From Calamus simplicifolius (Eukaryota; Streptophyta; Magnoliopsida; Arecales; Arecaceae), in assembly GCA_900491605.1 (NCBI GenBank), contig UESW01001773.1, positions 210,794-274,793 of the forward strand: a stretch of 64,000 bases of DNA, in the 5' to 3' direction. The notes under the pieces were generated by a model. That model did not search any database. It worked only from the letters and a program-made list of their open reading frames with translations, and was not told where the DNA came from. This document shows, in pieces, positions 19,005-29,830 of the stretch (the first letter of the stretch is position 1; the number at the start of each line of letters is the position of its first letter). A program made the position numbers and the translations under genes.

Positions 19005-19137
19005 ATTTGTATTATTTATTTATGAATAATTTAAGATATTTTATGCATGCTAGGTTAAGAAGGCTACCATGATACTATTTATGGCATAATTTTTGTTGTA
19101 TTTAAAAGATTTGTAATTAAAGTAGCTTGCATGCAAT
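19005..19137. other. Host spacer between elements A and B
   Basis: 133 bp of AT-rich sequence between the 3' end of A (19004) and the target copy of B (GCAAT, 19133-19137). Nothing else is seen. Confidence 0.6.
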
Positions 19138-19385
19138 TGTAGAGATGGGTACGAGCATAGACCTAAATCGAGCTCAAACTTGGGTTATTATGTTTGCCCA
19201 ACTTTTATCCTATGAGAATCTCTCACTTAAACCTTTGGCACCAACCAACCCATATTTTAAATAAATAATAAATAATTTTTATTTTTTAAATTATTATAAT
19301 AGAAATAATCCTAATGAAGTTAGTATTTATTTTCTAACATTTAAGCCTTTAGATCTTTCTCTAAATCCAATATTTTATGTTATAA

Positions 19386-19406
19386 CACACACATACATAC
19401 ATACAT

Positions 19407-19454
<48 letters not shown>

Positions 19455-19476
19455 TATATATATATATATATATATA

Positions 19477-19542
<66 letters not shown>

Positions 19543-19545
19543 TTA
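19386..19545. repeat. CA/TA microsatellite in the B 3' LTR
   Basis: CATA, CA and then TA dinucleotide runs inside the LTR. The same position in the other LTR (34427-34606) holds a longer TA run flanked by CA and TG runs, so the two have changed length independently. Confidence 0.97.
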
Positions 19546-20644
19546 AATTGAGTTAAAAAAGTTTTTTTTTCAAAGCCGAAGTTTAATCTTAAAATTGAAT
19601 GGACCTAAAAAAAATCAGGTCTCATTCAATTCGATGGGCCAAAAACTTGATCTAAAGTTTAAAATTTTCAAGACTCAAACCAACTCATGAGCGGTTCAAC
19701 TCATACCCACCCTGACCTGCAAGGCCTTTATGAGATTGAGAATGGAAATTATAAAACCAATATTCTTCATAATATGATGGCTAAATATCACAATAAAGTA
19801 GTGGAAGAACACTTAGGGTGCCACGGTGCCCCAATCATGGATAAAAAAAGTGAGATTTATGTAATTGCAATTAGATTTAATAATCATAATATTTCTTTTA
19901 TAGGCAATTGTTGCTGTTGATTTTATTTTTCGACTTGAGGGCGGTGCATCTCGAGATCAGGATGGCGTTCTCTCATCCAGGTGGACCTGCAAGGTAGTCT
20001 TCATGCAGGAAATATAGGGGATGGTCCCTGCATAAGACCCTCCGACGATCAAGTCAGACAAAACTCTCGGTAAACAGATGAGAGAAGAAGGCTCTAGTAG
20101 AAGGATCTTTCAAAGATGACCTTCTAAGAGCTATGACCTCTGCTAAGTTTTTTTTTGAGTTTAGGTAGCATACCTGGGGGTCCTAAGACTGGATATTTAT
20201 AGACCGCTGGGATGATGGTAGGTTGTTAAATGATTTCTCAGGCATATTTTAGGAAGTCGAAAGCTGGAATGATTCGAATCTAGTCAGTTGCATGCATCAA
20301 GGGTGGCTGGTTTGATTTGAATCCTGTTAGTTATGGGGATCTACGTTTAGGAGGGCTGATAGATGCCTTTCAAGATTCAGTTATTCATGGGCGCTAGGCC
20401 ATATTTAGTTTCTGCTTTGTTTTGGTGATATGGGGAGCCGGTGCGATTAAAATCCTGCCAGCTGATCAGACTCATCAGGGATTTGAAATTTCGTTGATTG
20501 TGGTCAGAGGGTCGTGTTGGCTCTTCATTCCTATTTTAGGAAGATTGCTCTAAGATTCATGTGATTAAGGCGATTCATCCTCTGGAACCCCTGGCATAAT
20601 GCGAGGCGATAAAGGTGTCTGAGCCAAAAAAGTGGTTCTCTGTC

Positions 20645-20830
20645 CTGCCGAGGTAAGGGGATGGCTTGGTCCTACCAAGGCACCATGGTAGCTCGATCAT
20701 GCCAAGGCACAAAGGTAGCTCGATCCTGCTGAGGCACCGTAGTAGCTTAGTCCCATCGAGATGCGAGAATGGCTCAATCTCGCCGAGGCACGAGGATGGC
20801 TCGGTTCTGCTGAAGTATGAGGATGCAATT
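20645..20830 (-). repeat. U3 tandem repeats of B, about 28 bp, about 7 copies
   Basis: Diverged units of the type CTGCCGAGGCACCATGGTAG (about 28 bp with spacer) recur across this stretch. The other LTR has about four at 35708-35830. They lie about 100-290 bp from the LTR start, that is in U3. Confidence 0.75.
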
Positions 20831-20933
20831 ATTTTTTCAGATGTGGCGATTAGTGGGTCAGAAATCAAAAATGATCATTGCCTTTTCGCCATGTGCGCCA
20901 ATATCGATGCGGTGATAATTTTATCCCGCATCA

Positions 20934-21350
20934 CATGCCCCCTTACTCCCTAGTTCGAAGCGTAGGTTTGGGCATAGGGAGTAAAGTTTTAGACGGCTTG
21001 ATTTGATTAGAGGGATTTGAATCTATAGAGGCATGTCATGATGGCTTCATAAATGCCAAGCCGTCGCTTCATCATTTCTTTTAGGTGAATGAGGAGGAAC
21101 CCTTCATTCTTATAAATGACGGTTGGCAAAATGACAAGTGGTAGACTCCTACGCTTATAGCACCCAAATCGAGGGCCTCAAAGCCTAGGGATTCTCGTCG
21201 GCAATATCTCACCTTCTGTCAGGTCAGTTTAAAAGGAGCTGAGCAGCACCTTCTTCATTACGCATTCTTCTTATTTCTTTTTCTCTTCAGAGGTTTCATA
21301 TCCTGGCTATAAACTGTGCGATTAGGACCTCCTTCACTCACCCTAAAGAC
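20934..21350. other. Polypurine tract of B and upstream region of its antisense gene
   Basis: The minus strand reads GGGAGTAAGGGGGCATG directly before the LTR start, the polypurine tract of B. The remaining 390 bp are non-coding and would be the promoter side of the plus-strand antisense gene. TATA-like TATAAATG lies near 21111 and TTTAAAAGG near 21229. Confidence 0.65.
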
Positions 21351-21890
21351 ATGGAGCGCCTAGGCAATTTCACTTCGACGATGACCTTGGAAGATTTGGA
21401 GAAGATTCGTCGCCGGTATTGGCTTCCCCAAGACATTTGGCTACAGATACCGGAGCCCGAGCAGAGGGGTTACGGAGCAGCTGAAGTTTAAAGCCTTCTT
21501 TTATGAAGAATGTATGCGGGCGGATCTTCGATTTTCCCTCCATCCACTGGTGAAGGAGATAATAAAGTTCTATGGCATTTATTCGACGATGGTGGCCCCG
21601 AACAGTTGGCGCCATATCATTGGGTTTATCTCCATGTGCTCACTTATAAGGGTGACGGCGACAGTTCCCTTATTCCGGGTATGCTATAGTCTCATCTTCC
21701 GAAGAATTCTGAGTGGCCCTTCATCGAACCTCGGAGGTCTTTCAAGATGATGTTAGACATTCCATCTTCCATAAAGGGATGGAAGTCCAGATTCTTCTTT
21801 GCTGAATGGGATGACGGGTTCGACTTTCCCTAGTATGGGCGAACTATCTTGCAAATCGAAACGAGCGCCCAATGTTGACGATGCAGGAGG
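21351..21890 (+). pseudogene. Antisense gene of element B, 5' part (putative gypsy-type transposon family)
   Basis: Lies opposite to pol, as in element A. From ATG 21351 it encodes a segment with IRRRYWLPQD (compare IRARYQIPQD in A), a stop near 21490, then RFSLHPLVKEIIKFYGI and IPSSIKGWKSRFFFAEWD, which match SLTPSQL and TSIKRWKSWFFFA of A. This is again the PF04195-like domain. The frame is broken at least three times and the gene ends where element C begins. No later exons survive. Confidence 0.75.
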
Positions 21891-21898
21891 AGGAAGCG

Positions 21899-23771
21899 TG
21901 GGAATTATGTCCTAAAGCCAATCAACTAACATGTAGATGATTGTGCAAGTAGTAAATGTATATGAATTATAAATTAATAAATATTTATTTGGCAGTTCAT
22001 TACATCGCATCTTTCTGAAATAAATTCTTTTGTGATGGAGTCCTTAGAACCATAATCTATTCAATAAAGAGAGGGTTTATTGAGTGGTTCTTAAAATAGT
22101 CGCAACCAAATAATATATAGTTATAGGATAACTATGTATCAAGTAAAGGTCATTGTATGTCATATGGGTTGGTTGTCCTCTTTATCAAGGAGTGTGGTAA
22201 CATTGGTATGACATGCAGATGAGGTGTATGATATTCACTGAACGTGACCAATCTACGGAATACTCTTCTGCTAAGAAGTGTTCGCGAAGGGATATGAACA
22301 TAAGTGTCCCTCTGACTTGATATCACTATGGTAGCTACAAGTAACCTACTGTAATTTGGTGCCGGATTACCTAGATTTTTAATCCAGCGACAGAAGGTTT
22401 CTGGGTGCAATAAAGTACTTATGGAGCAGTGAGTAGATCAAGATGGGATTGATCCCTTCAAATAGTTTGGAATAAATGTCTCACTGTGTTTCAATTTAGC
22501 AAAACCTTGGCCAGGGTAGTCCAGTGAGGAGTCACAGGACTTATGAAGATTGAGACACTTTTTGGATGAACTGATTAAGGGTTGGCAGTTAAAACCTAAG
22601 TCATCTTGAGCATTAAGGGTCAAAAGGATGAATTATATGGTAACCATATGCCAGAGGTTCTTGATTGTTGCTCTGCAACCTTTGGCCTATCCGAATATCG
22701 GGTGTCATTGCTAGATGGCGACTTCGATTAGTATTGGAAGTGTTCCAGTGCTACCGGCTTAGTGTTCGAACCTATGGGGTCACACACCATAGGGGATTCT
22801 ACCTGACTGGATGATTGAGAAACTAAATGTTAGTAAATTAATTAAAGGATTAAATTGGCAATACGATTGCTGGCTAGCTCAATTTGATTGAGCTATGAAC
22901 ATCTTGGTCAAATCAAATAGGATTTGGTTTGGACTCAAATTTAGGTAGCCTAATGTTAACATCTTTATCCATTTAAATTCAATTATGAATTTAAATTTCA
23001 AACTAATTTTAATTTCAAATTTGAAATTGAATTTTGAATTCAAAATTTTAAGTTGAATTTAAAATGGATATTAATGACCTCTCCCTAATTACCCCCATTC
23101 CTTAACTTCTAACCTTTTCGTTTTTAACTAAAAAAAGAGATGAAGAGTTTCTTCCTTAACTCCTTTTTGGTTTTTAACTGAAAATAAAGATGAAGGGTTC
23201 TTCCTTATCTTTGATGAAACGTTGAAAAAGAAACGACAGGGAGATGTGAAGTTTTTAGGGTGAAAGGGATTCTGGTGGAAAAAAATGTTTCCTCAAGATA
23301 CACATCCTTTTGATAATTCCAAGAGCACCTTGGTGTTAAAAAAGAAGAAATCTCATCGTCGAAGCCTAGGAGAGGAGCTAGCACTCCGAAGGCTGGTCAA
23401 GACCAGAGCCCCGGTGTGGATCACCTGTAAAGGCCATACACCTTTGTGTGGCTTGCAGAAGTACTACCTACCACCGCCTTCTACTGCTGCGTGAGTTATT
23501 AAGCATCAAAAGATAAAAGATTCAATTGTTACTGGTGACTTAGATATGATCTAAGATACTAGGCCACAAACATAGATATGATCTATGTTATTTATGTTAA
23601 CATAAATTTGATCCATGTCCTTTTTTTTATACCTTTATATATATATTTTTATATATTGATCCTATTATAGGCTATATTGGATTAGATCTAATATCTTACT
23701 TTTTCCGTTGCATATTTATTTTACAAAATGTTAAAATGAATTTTCTGTTGCCTACAAAAACTCTTCTAACA
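21899..23771 (+). repeat. 5' LTR of C
   Basis: About 1.87 kb, ending TTCTAACA just before the primer-binding site. The start is damaged (TGGGAATTATG against TGTTGAAAATTATG in the 3' copy). A short open frame at 23285-23494 is probably chance. Confidence 0.8.
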
Positions 23772-25377
23772 ATGGTATCAGAGCCTGGTTAGTGTTCTTA
23801 GTTTCTATCGTGCTCTACTCTGGCATGGTCCAAATAGGAGGCTACTGGTAGTACTCCGGATCATTGTGCTCAACGAGCATCTGGTAGGAATATCAGGGAT
23901 GCACTAATGAGGAAGGCTACCGGTAGTACCTCGGTGTGTGGTGCCCAACTACCCACGACTCGGAGATTGCAATAGGTTGCTGAGAGCACTTGAAGGCTAT
24001 TTTGGTAGGAAGCCAAATACTTGGATTGGGTAAATTCACAAGGCCATCCGATCATAGGAGAGAAGTAGGGTTTAAAGACCTTCTCTTTTTCATTCAATGG
24101 GTCTCCTATGGCGTGTAGGGATGCCACTTGTGTCATGACTCATGAAGAAGAAAAGTGATGAGAATATAGATTAAAACTGTTTTAATCTCATTTTGGTTGA
24201 TATGATCATAAATTATTTTAATTTTTGTAAATATGTTTTACATGTTAAATTAAAATTGTTTCAATTTAAGAGTTTGTTGACTTTAATTGAGAAATTAAAT
24301 TATCTTAAATGATAAGATATCTAGAAATATGATTTGAAGATCTTAAGTCATTTGCATAAGTTTTAAGGGTCATGGGTTAGTTTGAGTTGGATCCTTAATT
24401 GGGTTAGACCTAAGTTTAGATTAATTGGACTAAAAAGAGAACTTAAATCTAATCAACAATTGAGTTAGGTTACATTCTTTTTAGATCTCTCTAATTAGTT
24501 ATATTGATTAGTTCATAAATCTAAATGGACTTGTTTTGTTGCTCAGTGGTGAGCCCAAGTCTTTAAACTAATCTAATCAAATCTGATGAACCCATCCCAT
24601 GATCTCACTTACCTGTAAGATGTGGTCGATCAGAATTGATTGGGTAACTCCATGATTCAAGTTAGCTCTGTCACTTATGGTGAATCAGTATGACTGATTT
24701 AGGTACCCATGGACTAATTATTCATGAACCATTTTACAAGTTAGTGGGAGAATTCTTAATTATAGCCATGTGTTCTCTTTCATATGTCACACATTAAAAG
24801 AAATCCTCTAAATTATTAGGTCCTTAAAAAGATGAAGTTATGAGATAACTAAGTCTTAGCCTCCCATTAAGTGGATGGTAATGGGTCAATAGTTGGGTGA
24901 TCATTGGCAGACCCAAAGGTCGAATGTTCATCAGGCTATTGGAATTGCCAATCCTAATATGATGGCTCAATGCGACTCTCTTAACGGTAGTCAGGTGGGC
25001 CGGCCAAAGTCGGGCTTGACTATTCATTGGTTAGAAGTATTGAATTTTGTCATGTTAATGGTTGGACCTAACTAGGACCTTCAATAGGAGGCCCAAAGGC
25101 TGATTGAAGAGCATCCTGGGCAAAATTAATTACTAGAAGTTACTTGAAGAAGTAATCGGTTAAAGAACCTACCTTTAGATGTTTATGGGTGAGCCGGCTA
25201 AAGTCGGGCTCATGTATTGTCTATTGGATTCTAGTACCACTAAGGGATTAAGAGTAATTCCTCGGATTGGAGGTAGAGGCTACCAGTCTGAATAAAATAT
25301 TGGGAGGGCCTTTAGACTAAAGTCCATGTCTCTAGGATAATAATTCATATATAATAATAGGTTTTTGGTTTTCCTTT
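23772..25377 (+). other. Primer-binding site and leader of C
   Basis: TGGTATCAGAGC at 23773-23784 is complementary to initiator tRNA-Met. A leader of about 1.6 kb follows with no convincing ORF. At 24900-25220 two short related phrases (GTGGGCCGGCCAAAGTCGGGC and GTGAGCCGGCTAAAGTCGGGC) recur about 190 bp apart. Confidence 0.75.
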
Positions 25378-26270
25378 CAGATAATGTCTACCAACTTGTC
25401 TCTCGTTCATTGCTTGATATTGAAAAACTTAAGGGTTCCAACTTTGATAGCTGGTATTGAAGGCTTAGGATTGTCTTAGAGCATGAACGGATCCTTTATG
25501 TGATCATAGATCCAGCACCTGAAGTCCCTGCTCCTAATGCTCGGGGTTCGGTCAGGGATACTTATCAGAAGTGGCTCTCTGATCGGACCACTGTCCGATG
25601 CATAATGCTAGCAGTGATGAACAACGAGTTCAATCAAAAATTTGAGGAAGCCCAGCCAGAGAAAATTCTTCAAAAGTTGAAGGAATCCTTTGGAACACCA
25701 GACGATGTTGAAATGTATAAGGTCTCTTGTGCCATCTACAACACGCGGATGTGTAATGGAGCCTCAGTCACTGATCATGCATTGTATATGATCGAAATGA
25801 TTGAACGCTTGGGCAAACTCGGTTGTCTCTTGCATGAACAACTTGGAAAGATGCGATACTGAACTCCCTGCCTCCTTCCTATCTTGACTTTCTCGATCAT
25901 TATAGAATGAATAAGCCTACTGTAAACTACCATAGTTTACTTGGTTTACTGCAAACTTATGAGAAAGATTACCAGCTCGATAAAGGGGTGGTGAATTTAG
26001 TGAGAGGTTCTTTGGGAGGTTGTCGTCCCTTTAAGAAAGGAAAAAAAATAAAAGGAAGAAGGTACAAAATGCTGAAACCAATCAGCTAAAAAGGTTAAAG
26101 CTGATCAGAGTAAGGCAGAGTGCTTCTTTTGCAAGAAGCAGGGTCATTGGAAGAGGAACTATCCTTTTTATATTGCATCGCTTGACCCGAACAGGTCCAA
26201 GAAGAGGAAGCAGCAAGGAAATGCTGAACAAGGTATATATATGATAATGCCTTATAATTTCTCTATCTAT
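25378..26270 (+). pseudogene. Gag of C
   Basis: Encodes a copia gag: LLDIEKLKGSNFDSWY, a TGA where relatives have Trp or Arg, then LRIVLEHERILYVI and a long UBN2-like stretch at 25500-25862. The zinc knuckle near 26120 reads CFFCKKQGHWKRNY, with the last Cys changed to Tyr. Frame changes occur near 25400, 25862 and 26085. Confidence 0.83.
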
Positions 26271-27768
26271 GATACTACTAATTGGGTATTGATACCGAAG
26301 TCCAATTCACATATGCAATTCTTTGCAAGGACTTCAAGTTAGTAGAAGATTCAAGGACGGTGAGAGATTCTTAAACGTGGAAAATGGAAGCCAAGTTCCA
26401 GTCCTGGCATTGGGAGTCGTCAAACTTGTTTTTGAGTCTTGTACAATCATTTTAAATGAATGTCATTATTGTCCATCTTTCATTTTAAATGTCATTTCTG
26501 TAGGCCAATTGGCCATGTTGGTTATGAACTATTAATAAAGAATGATATTTGCAAAATCATTATGAATGGTTCTGTCGTGATGAATGGATATATGAGTAAT
26601 GGCATATATGTACTATCGCAACCTGTTAGTGTAATATATACATCTAGCAAACTCCTAGGATAAACGATATCAGTAATGCTTACCTTTGGCATTGCCGGCT
26701 AAGTCATATTAACAAGAACAAGATAAACAGGTTGAGACAAGAAGGTCTACTTGAGGTTAATGATTTCTAATCATTACCAATCTATGAATCTTGTCTTATG
26801 GGTAAAATGACCAAATCATCTTTTAGTAGAAAAGGGGAACGGGCCAATGAAATTATAAGTCTGGTACATACCGATGTATGGACCTATGAATGTCAGTGCC
26901 AGGGTGGGGATAATTATTTCATTATGTTTACAGACGATCTTTCGAGGTATGGTTATATATTCTTGATGAGACATAAGTCTGAATCGTTTGAAATGTTCAA
27001 ACGATATCGTAATGAAGTAGAAAAATAAACTAAAAAATTTATCAAAACCCTTCCATCAGATCAAGGTGGTGAATATCTTTCCAGTGAGTTTCTAACATAT
27101 CTTGAGGAGAATGAGATTCTCTCTCAATGGACACCTCCAGGGACACCTCAGTTAAATGGTGTGTTTGAAAGGAGAATCAAACCCTGTCAGACATGGTTCG
27201 GTCCATAATGGGCTTTGCTTCTCTGCCGATCTCCTTTTGGGGTTATGCTTTAGAGTCAGCTTGTTATCTTTTAAATAGGATTCCAAGTAAGTCCGTTAAC
27301 AAAACACCATATGAGATATGGACTGGGCATAAGCCGATACTCTCACACCTTCGGTCTGGGGCTGTCCGACTTATGTTAAACATTTGGAAACAGATAAGCT
27401 TGGACCTAGGTTTGACCGGTGCCTATTTTAGGATATCCAAAAGAGTCAAGGGGTATTACTTTTACTTGCCTGAAGAACAAAAGTTGTTCGTCAGTCTTAG
27501 GGCAATTTTTTTAGAAAAGGAGTTCCTTGGTGAAGGAACTGGAGCTACTAAGATTGAACTTAGTGAAGTTCAACAAGGAGAAAAACCGATACACTTAAGA
27601 GACAATACTAAAGCGGATTTGATTAGATCAAACCCAGAGCCTATACAAGAACCATTAAGGAGATCTAGTAGGGTACTCTGTCAACCGGACAGATACTATG
27701 GTTTCTTGGTCCGGGACAACGATCCTATTGAACTCATGAGAACAATGAGGATCCGATCACCTATATAG
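26271..27768 (+). pseudogene. Protease remnant and integrase of C
   Basis: The pre-integrase zinc region is near 26690-26800 (WHCRLSHINKNKINRL, then ESCLMGKMTKSSF). The integrase core has Asp in LVHTDVW (about 26870), Asp in SDQGGEY (about 27060) and Glu in VFERR (about 27168). The post-core segment runs in one open frame at 27193-27768 (SIMGFASLPISFWGYALESACYLLNR) and ends just before RT. Stops at about 26660, 26770 and 27026 break the rest. Confidence 0.83.
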
Positions 27769-29390
27769 ATGCAATGCAGAGGTTTGACTCTAATAAATGG
27801 CTAGAAGCCATGAAATTCAAAATGAAGTCTATGGAAATCAATAATGTATGGACATTGGTTGATCCACCTGAGGGATAAAACCCGTTGGATGCAAATAGAT
27901 TTTCAAAAGGAAAAGAGGCACAGATGGGCAGGTAGAGACCTATAAAGCCCGTCTGGTTGCCAAAGGATATCATCAACGTTATAGTATAGACTATGATGAG
28001 ACGTTTTCTCCTGTGGCAATGCTCAAATCCATTCGGACTATGCTTGCTTTAGCAGCACACTTTGATTATGAAATCTGGCAAATGGATGTCCGAACAGCTT
28101 TCCTAAATGGTGAGCTAGAAGAGGAGGTGTATATGATATAACCTGAAGGGTTTACATCCATATGAGTCAAAAGTGTGCAAGCTACAAAGATCCATTTATG
28201 GATTGAAGCAGGCATCTCGAAGTTGGAACATGCAGTTTGTTAAATGTATCAAGACGTATGGTTTCGTTAGAAATAGAGAAGAACCTTGCATTTACAAATG
28301 GGCTAATGGTTCTGTGGTTGTATTCCTTGTATTGTATGCGGATGACATTCTCTTAATCGAGAATGACATCCTAGCACTACATGGAATAAAGGTTTGGTTG
28401 TCATCTCAGTTTTCTATGAAGGACTTGGGTGAAGCCTCTTATATACTAGGTATGAAAATCTATAGAGATAGATTTAAGAGGCTTTTGGGATTATTCTAAT
28501 CTACATACATAGACACTATGCTGAAACGGTTCAACATGGAGAATTCCAAGAAAGGCTATCTTCCAATAGGCCATGGAATTTCTCTCTCCAAAAGGATTGT
28601 GCGACAACTCCAGAGGAAATAGAGCGTATGAGTAGGATTCCATATGCTTCGGCAGTGGGTTCATTAATGTATGCTATGGCATGTACTAGACCAGATGTGG
28701 TATATTCACTAGGGATAGTGAGCAGATACCAGTCTGACCCAAGTGACACTTATTGGAAAGTAGTGAAGACTATTCTTAAGTATTTACGAAATACTAAGGA
28801 CTAATGGCTAATTTATGAAGAACCTGACTTAAAACTTATGGGGTATACTGACTTCAATTTTTAGTCAGATAGGGATGACAGCAAGAGTTTATCAGGTTTG
28901 TTTTTACCCTAAATGGAGGAGTGATCTGCTAAAAAAGTTCAAGCAGTATATGTGGCGGACTCAATATGCGAGACGGAATATATTGCAGCATCGGATGCAG
29001 CAAAGGAAGCTGTATGGTTGTAAAAGTTTCTAGAAGAACTGGGAGTGACATCTTCTCTGGATGGTCCTATTTCGGTGTATTGTGACAACATCGGTGCCAT
29101 TGCTCAAGCCAAAGAGCCAAAGTCCCATCAATGCACCAAACATATTCTACCGTTATCACCTTGTGCGAGAAATCGTGGAGCGAGGTGACATCGACCTTCA
29201 GAAGATTGATGGAAAGGAGAACCTAGCCAACCCATTCACTAAAGCTTTTGGAATCAAAGAATTTGATGACCATAATGAAAGATGGGTATTAGATACTATT
29301 TTGAGTGGCTTTAGTCCAAAGAATTTGATGACCATAAATGGAAGATGGGTATTAGATACTATTTTGAGTGGCTTTAGTCTAAGTGGGAGA
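27769..29390 (+). pseudogene. Reverse transcriptase and RNase H of C
   Basis: Copia RT with NKWLEAMKFKMKSM, a frameshifted middle, MDVRTAFLNGELEEEVY, and the active site LYADD at 28332-28346. The RNase H part includes TRPDVVYS, ETEYIAASDAAKEA and CDNIGAIAQAKEP. The C-terminal end carries a 62-bp direct duplication (29259 and 29321). A short PPT-like AAGTGGGAGA precedes the 3' LTR at 29391. Multiple stops. Confidence 0.86.
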
Positions 29391-29830
29391 TGTTGAAAAT
29401 TATGTCCTAAAGCCAATCAACTAACATGTAGATGATTATGCAAGTTGTAAATGTATATGAATTATAAATTAATAAAATATTTATTTGGTAGTTCATCACA
29501 TCGCATCTTCCTGAAATAAATTCTTTTGTGATGGAGTCCTTAGAACCATAATCTATTCAATAAAGAGAGGGTTTATTGAGTGGTTCTTAAAATAGTCACG
29601 ACCAAATGATATATAGTTATAGGACAACTATGTATCAAGTAAAGGTTGTTGTATGTCATATGGGTTGGTTGTCCTCTTTACCAAGGAGTGTGGTGACACT
29701 GGTATGACATGCAGGTGAGGTGTATGATATTTTACTGAACGTGACCAATCTGCGGAACACTCTTCTACCAAGAAGTGTTCGCGAAGGGATATGGACATAA
29801 GTGTTCCTCTGACCTGAGATCATTGTCAAA
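29391..29830 (+). repeat. 3' LTR of C, truncated
   Basis: Begins TGTTGAAAATTATG and matches the first ~440 bp of the 5' LTR, then ends abruptly against minus-strand pol of B. The missing ~1.4 kb must have been lost with the neighbouring B integrase. Confidence 0.85.

Larger units (their letters stand above)
19138..20933 (-). repeat. 3' LTR of element B
   Basis: About 1796 bp. The minus strand begins TGATGCGGG at 20933 and ends at 19138 (plus strand TGTAGAGATGG). It aligns with about 34236-35943, sharing a CA/TA microsatellite and U3 repeats. The first 70 bp or so (19138-19205) have no clear counterpart in the other LTR. Confidence 0.88.
21899..29830 (+). mobile_element. Ty1/copia retrotransposon C, nested in B, 3' LTR truncated
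   Basis: Plus strand: 5' LTR about 21899-23771, primer site, long leader, gag, integrase, RT, RNase H and 3' LTR from 29391. The 3' LTR matches the first ~440 bp of the 5' LTR and then stops at about 29830, where minus-strand pol of B resumes. Gene order INT before RT shows Ty1/copia. It is a different family from S1 and S2, with a shorter LTR-pol junction and no ORF after pol. Many stops and frameshifts are present. Confidence 0.85.

Noticed and set aside
19138..20933. Segmental duplication with 34236-35943
   Set aside because: Ends, polypurine tract, target copies and internal gag-pol show that these are the two LTRs of one element.
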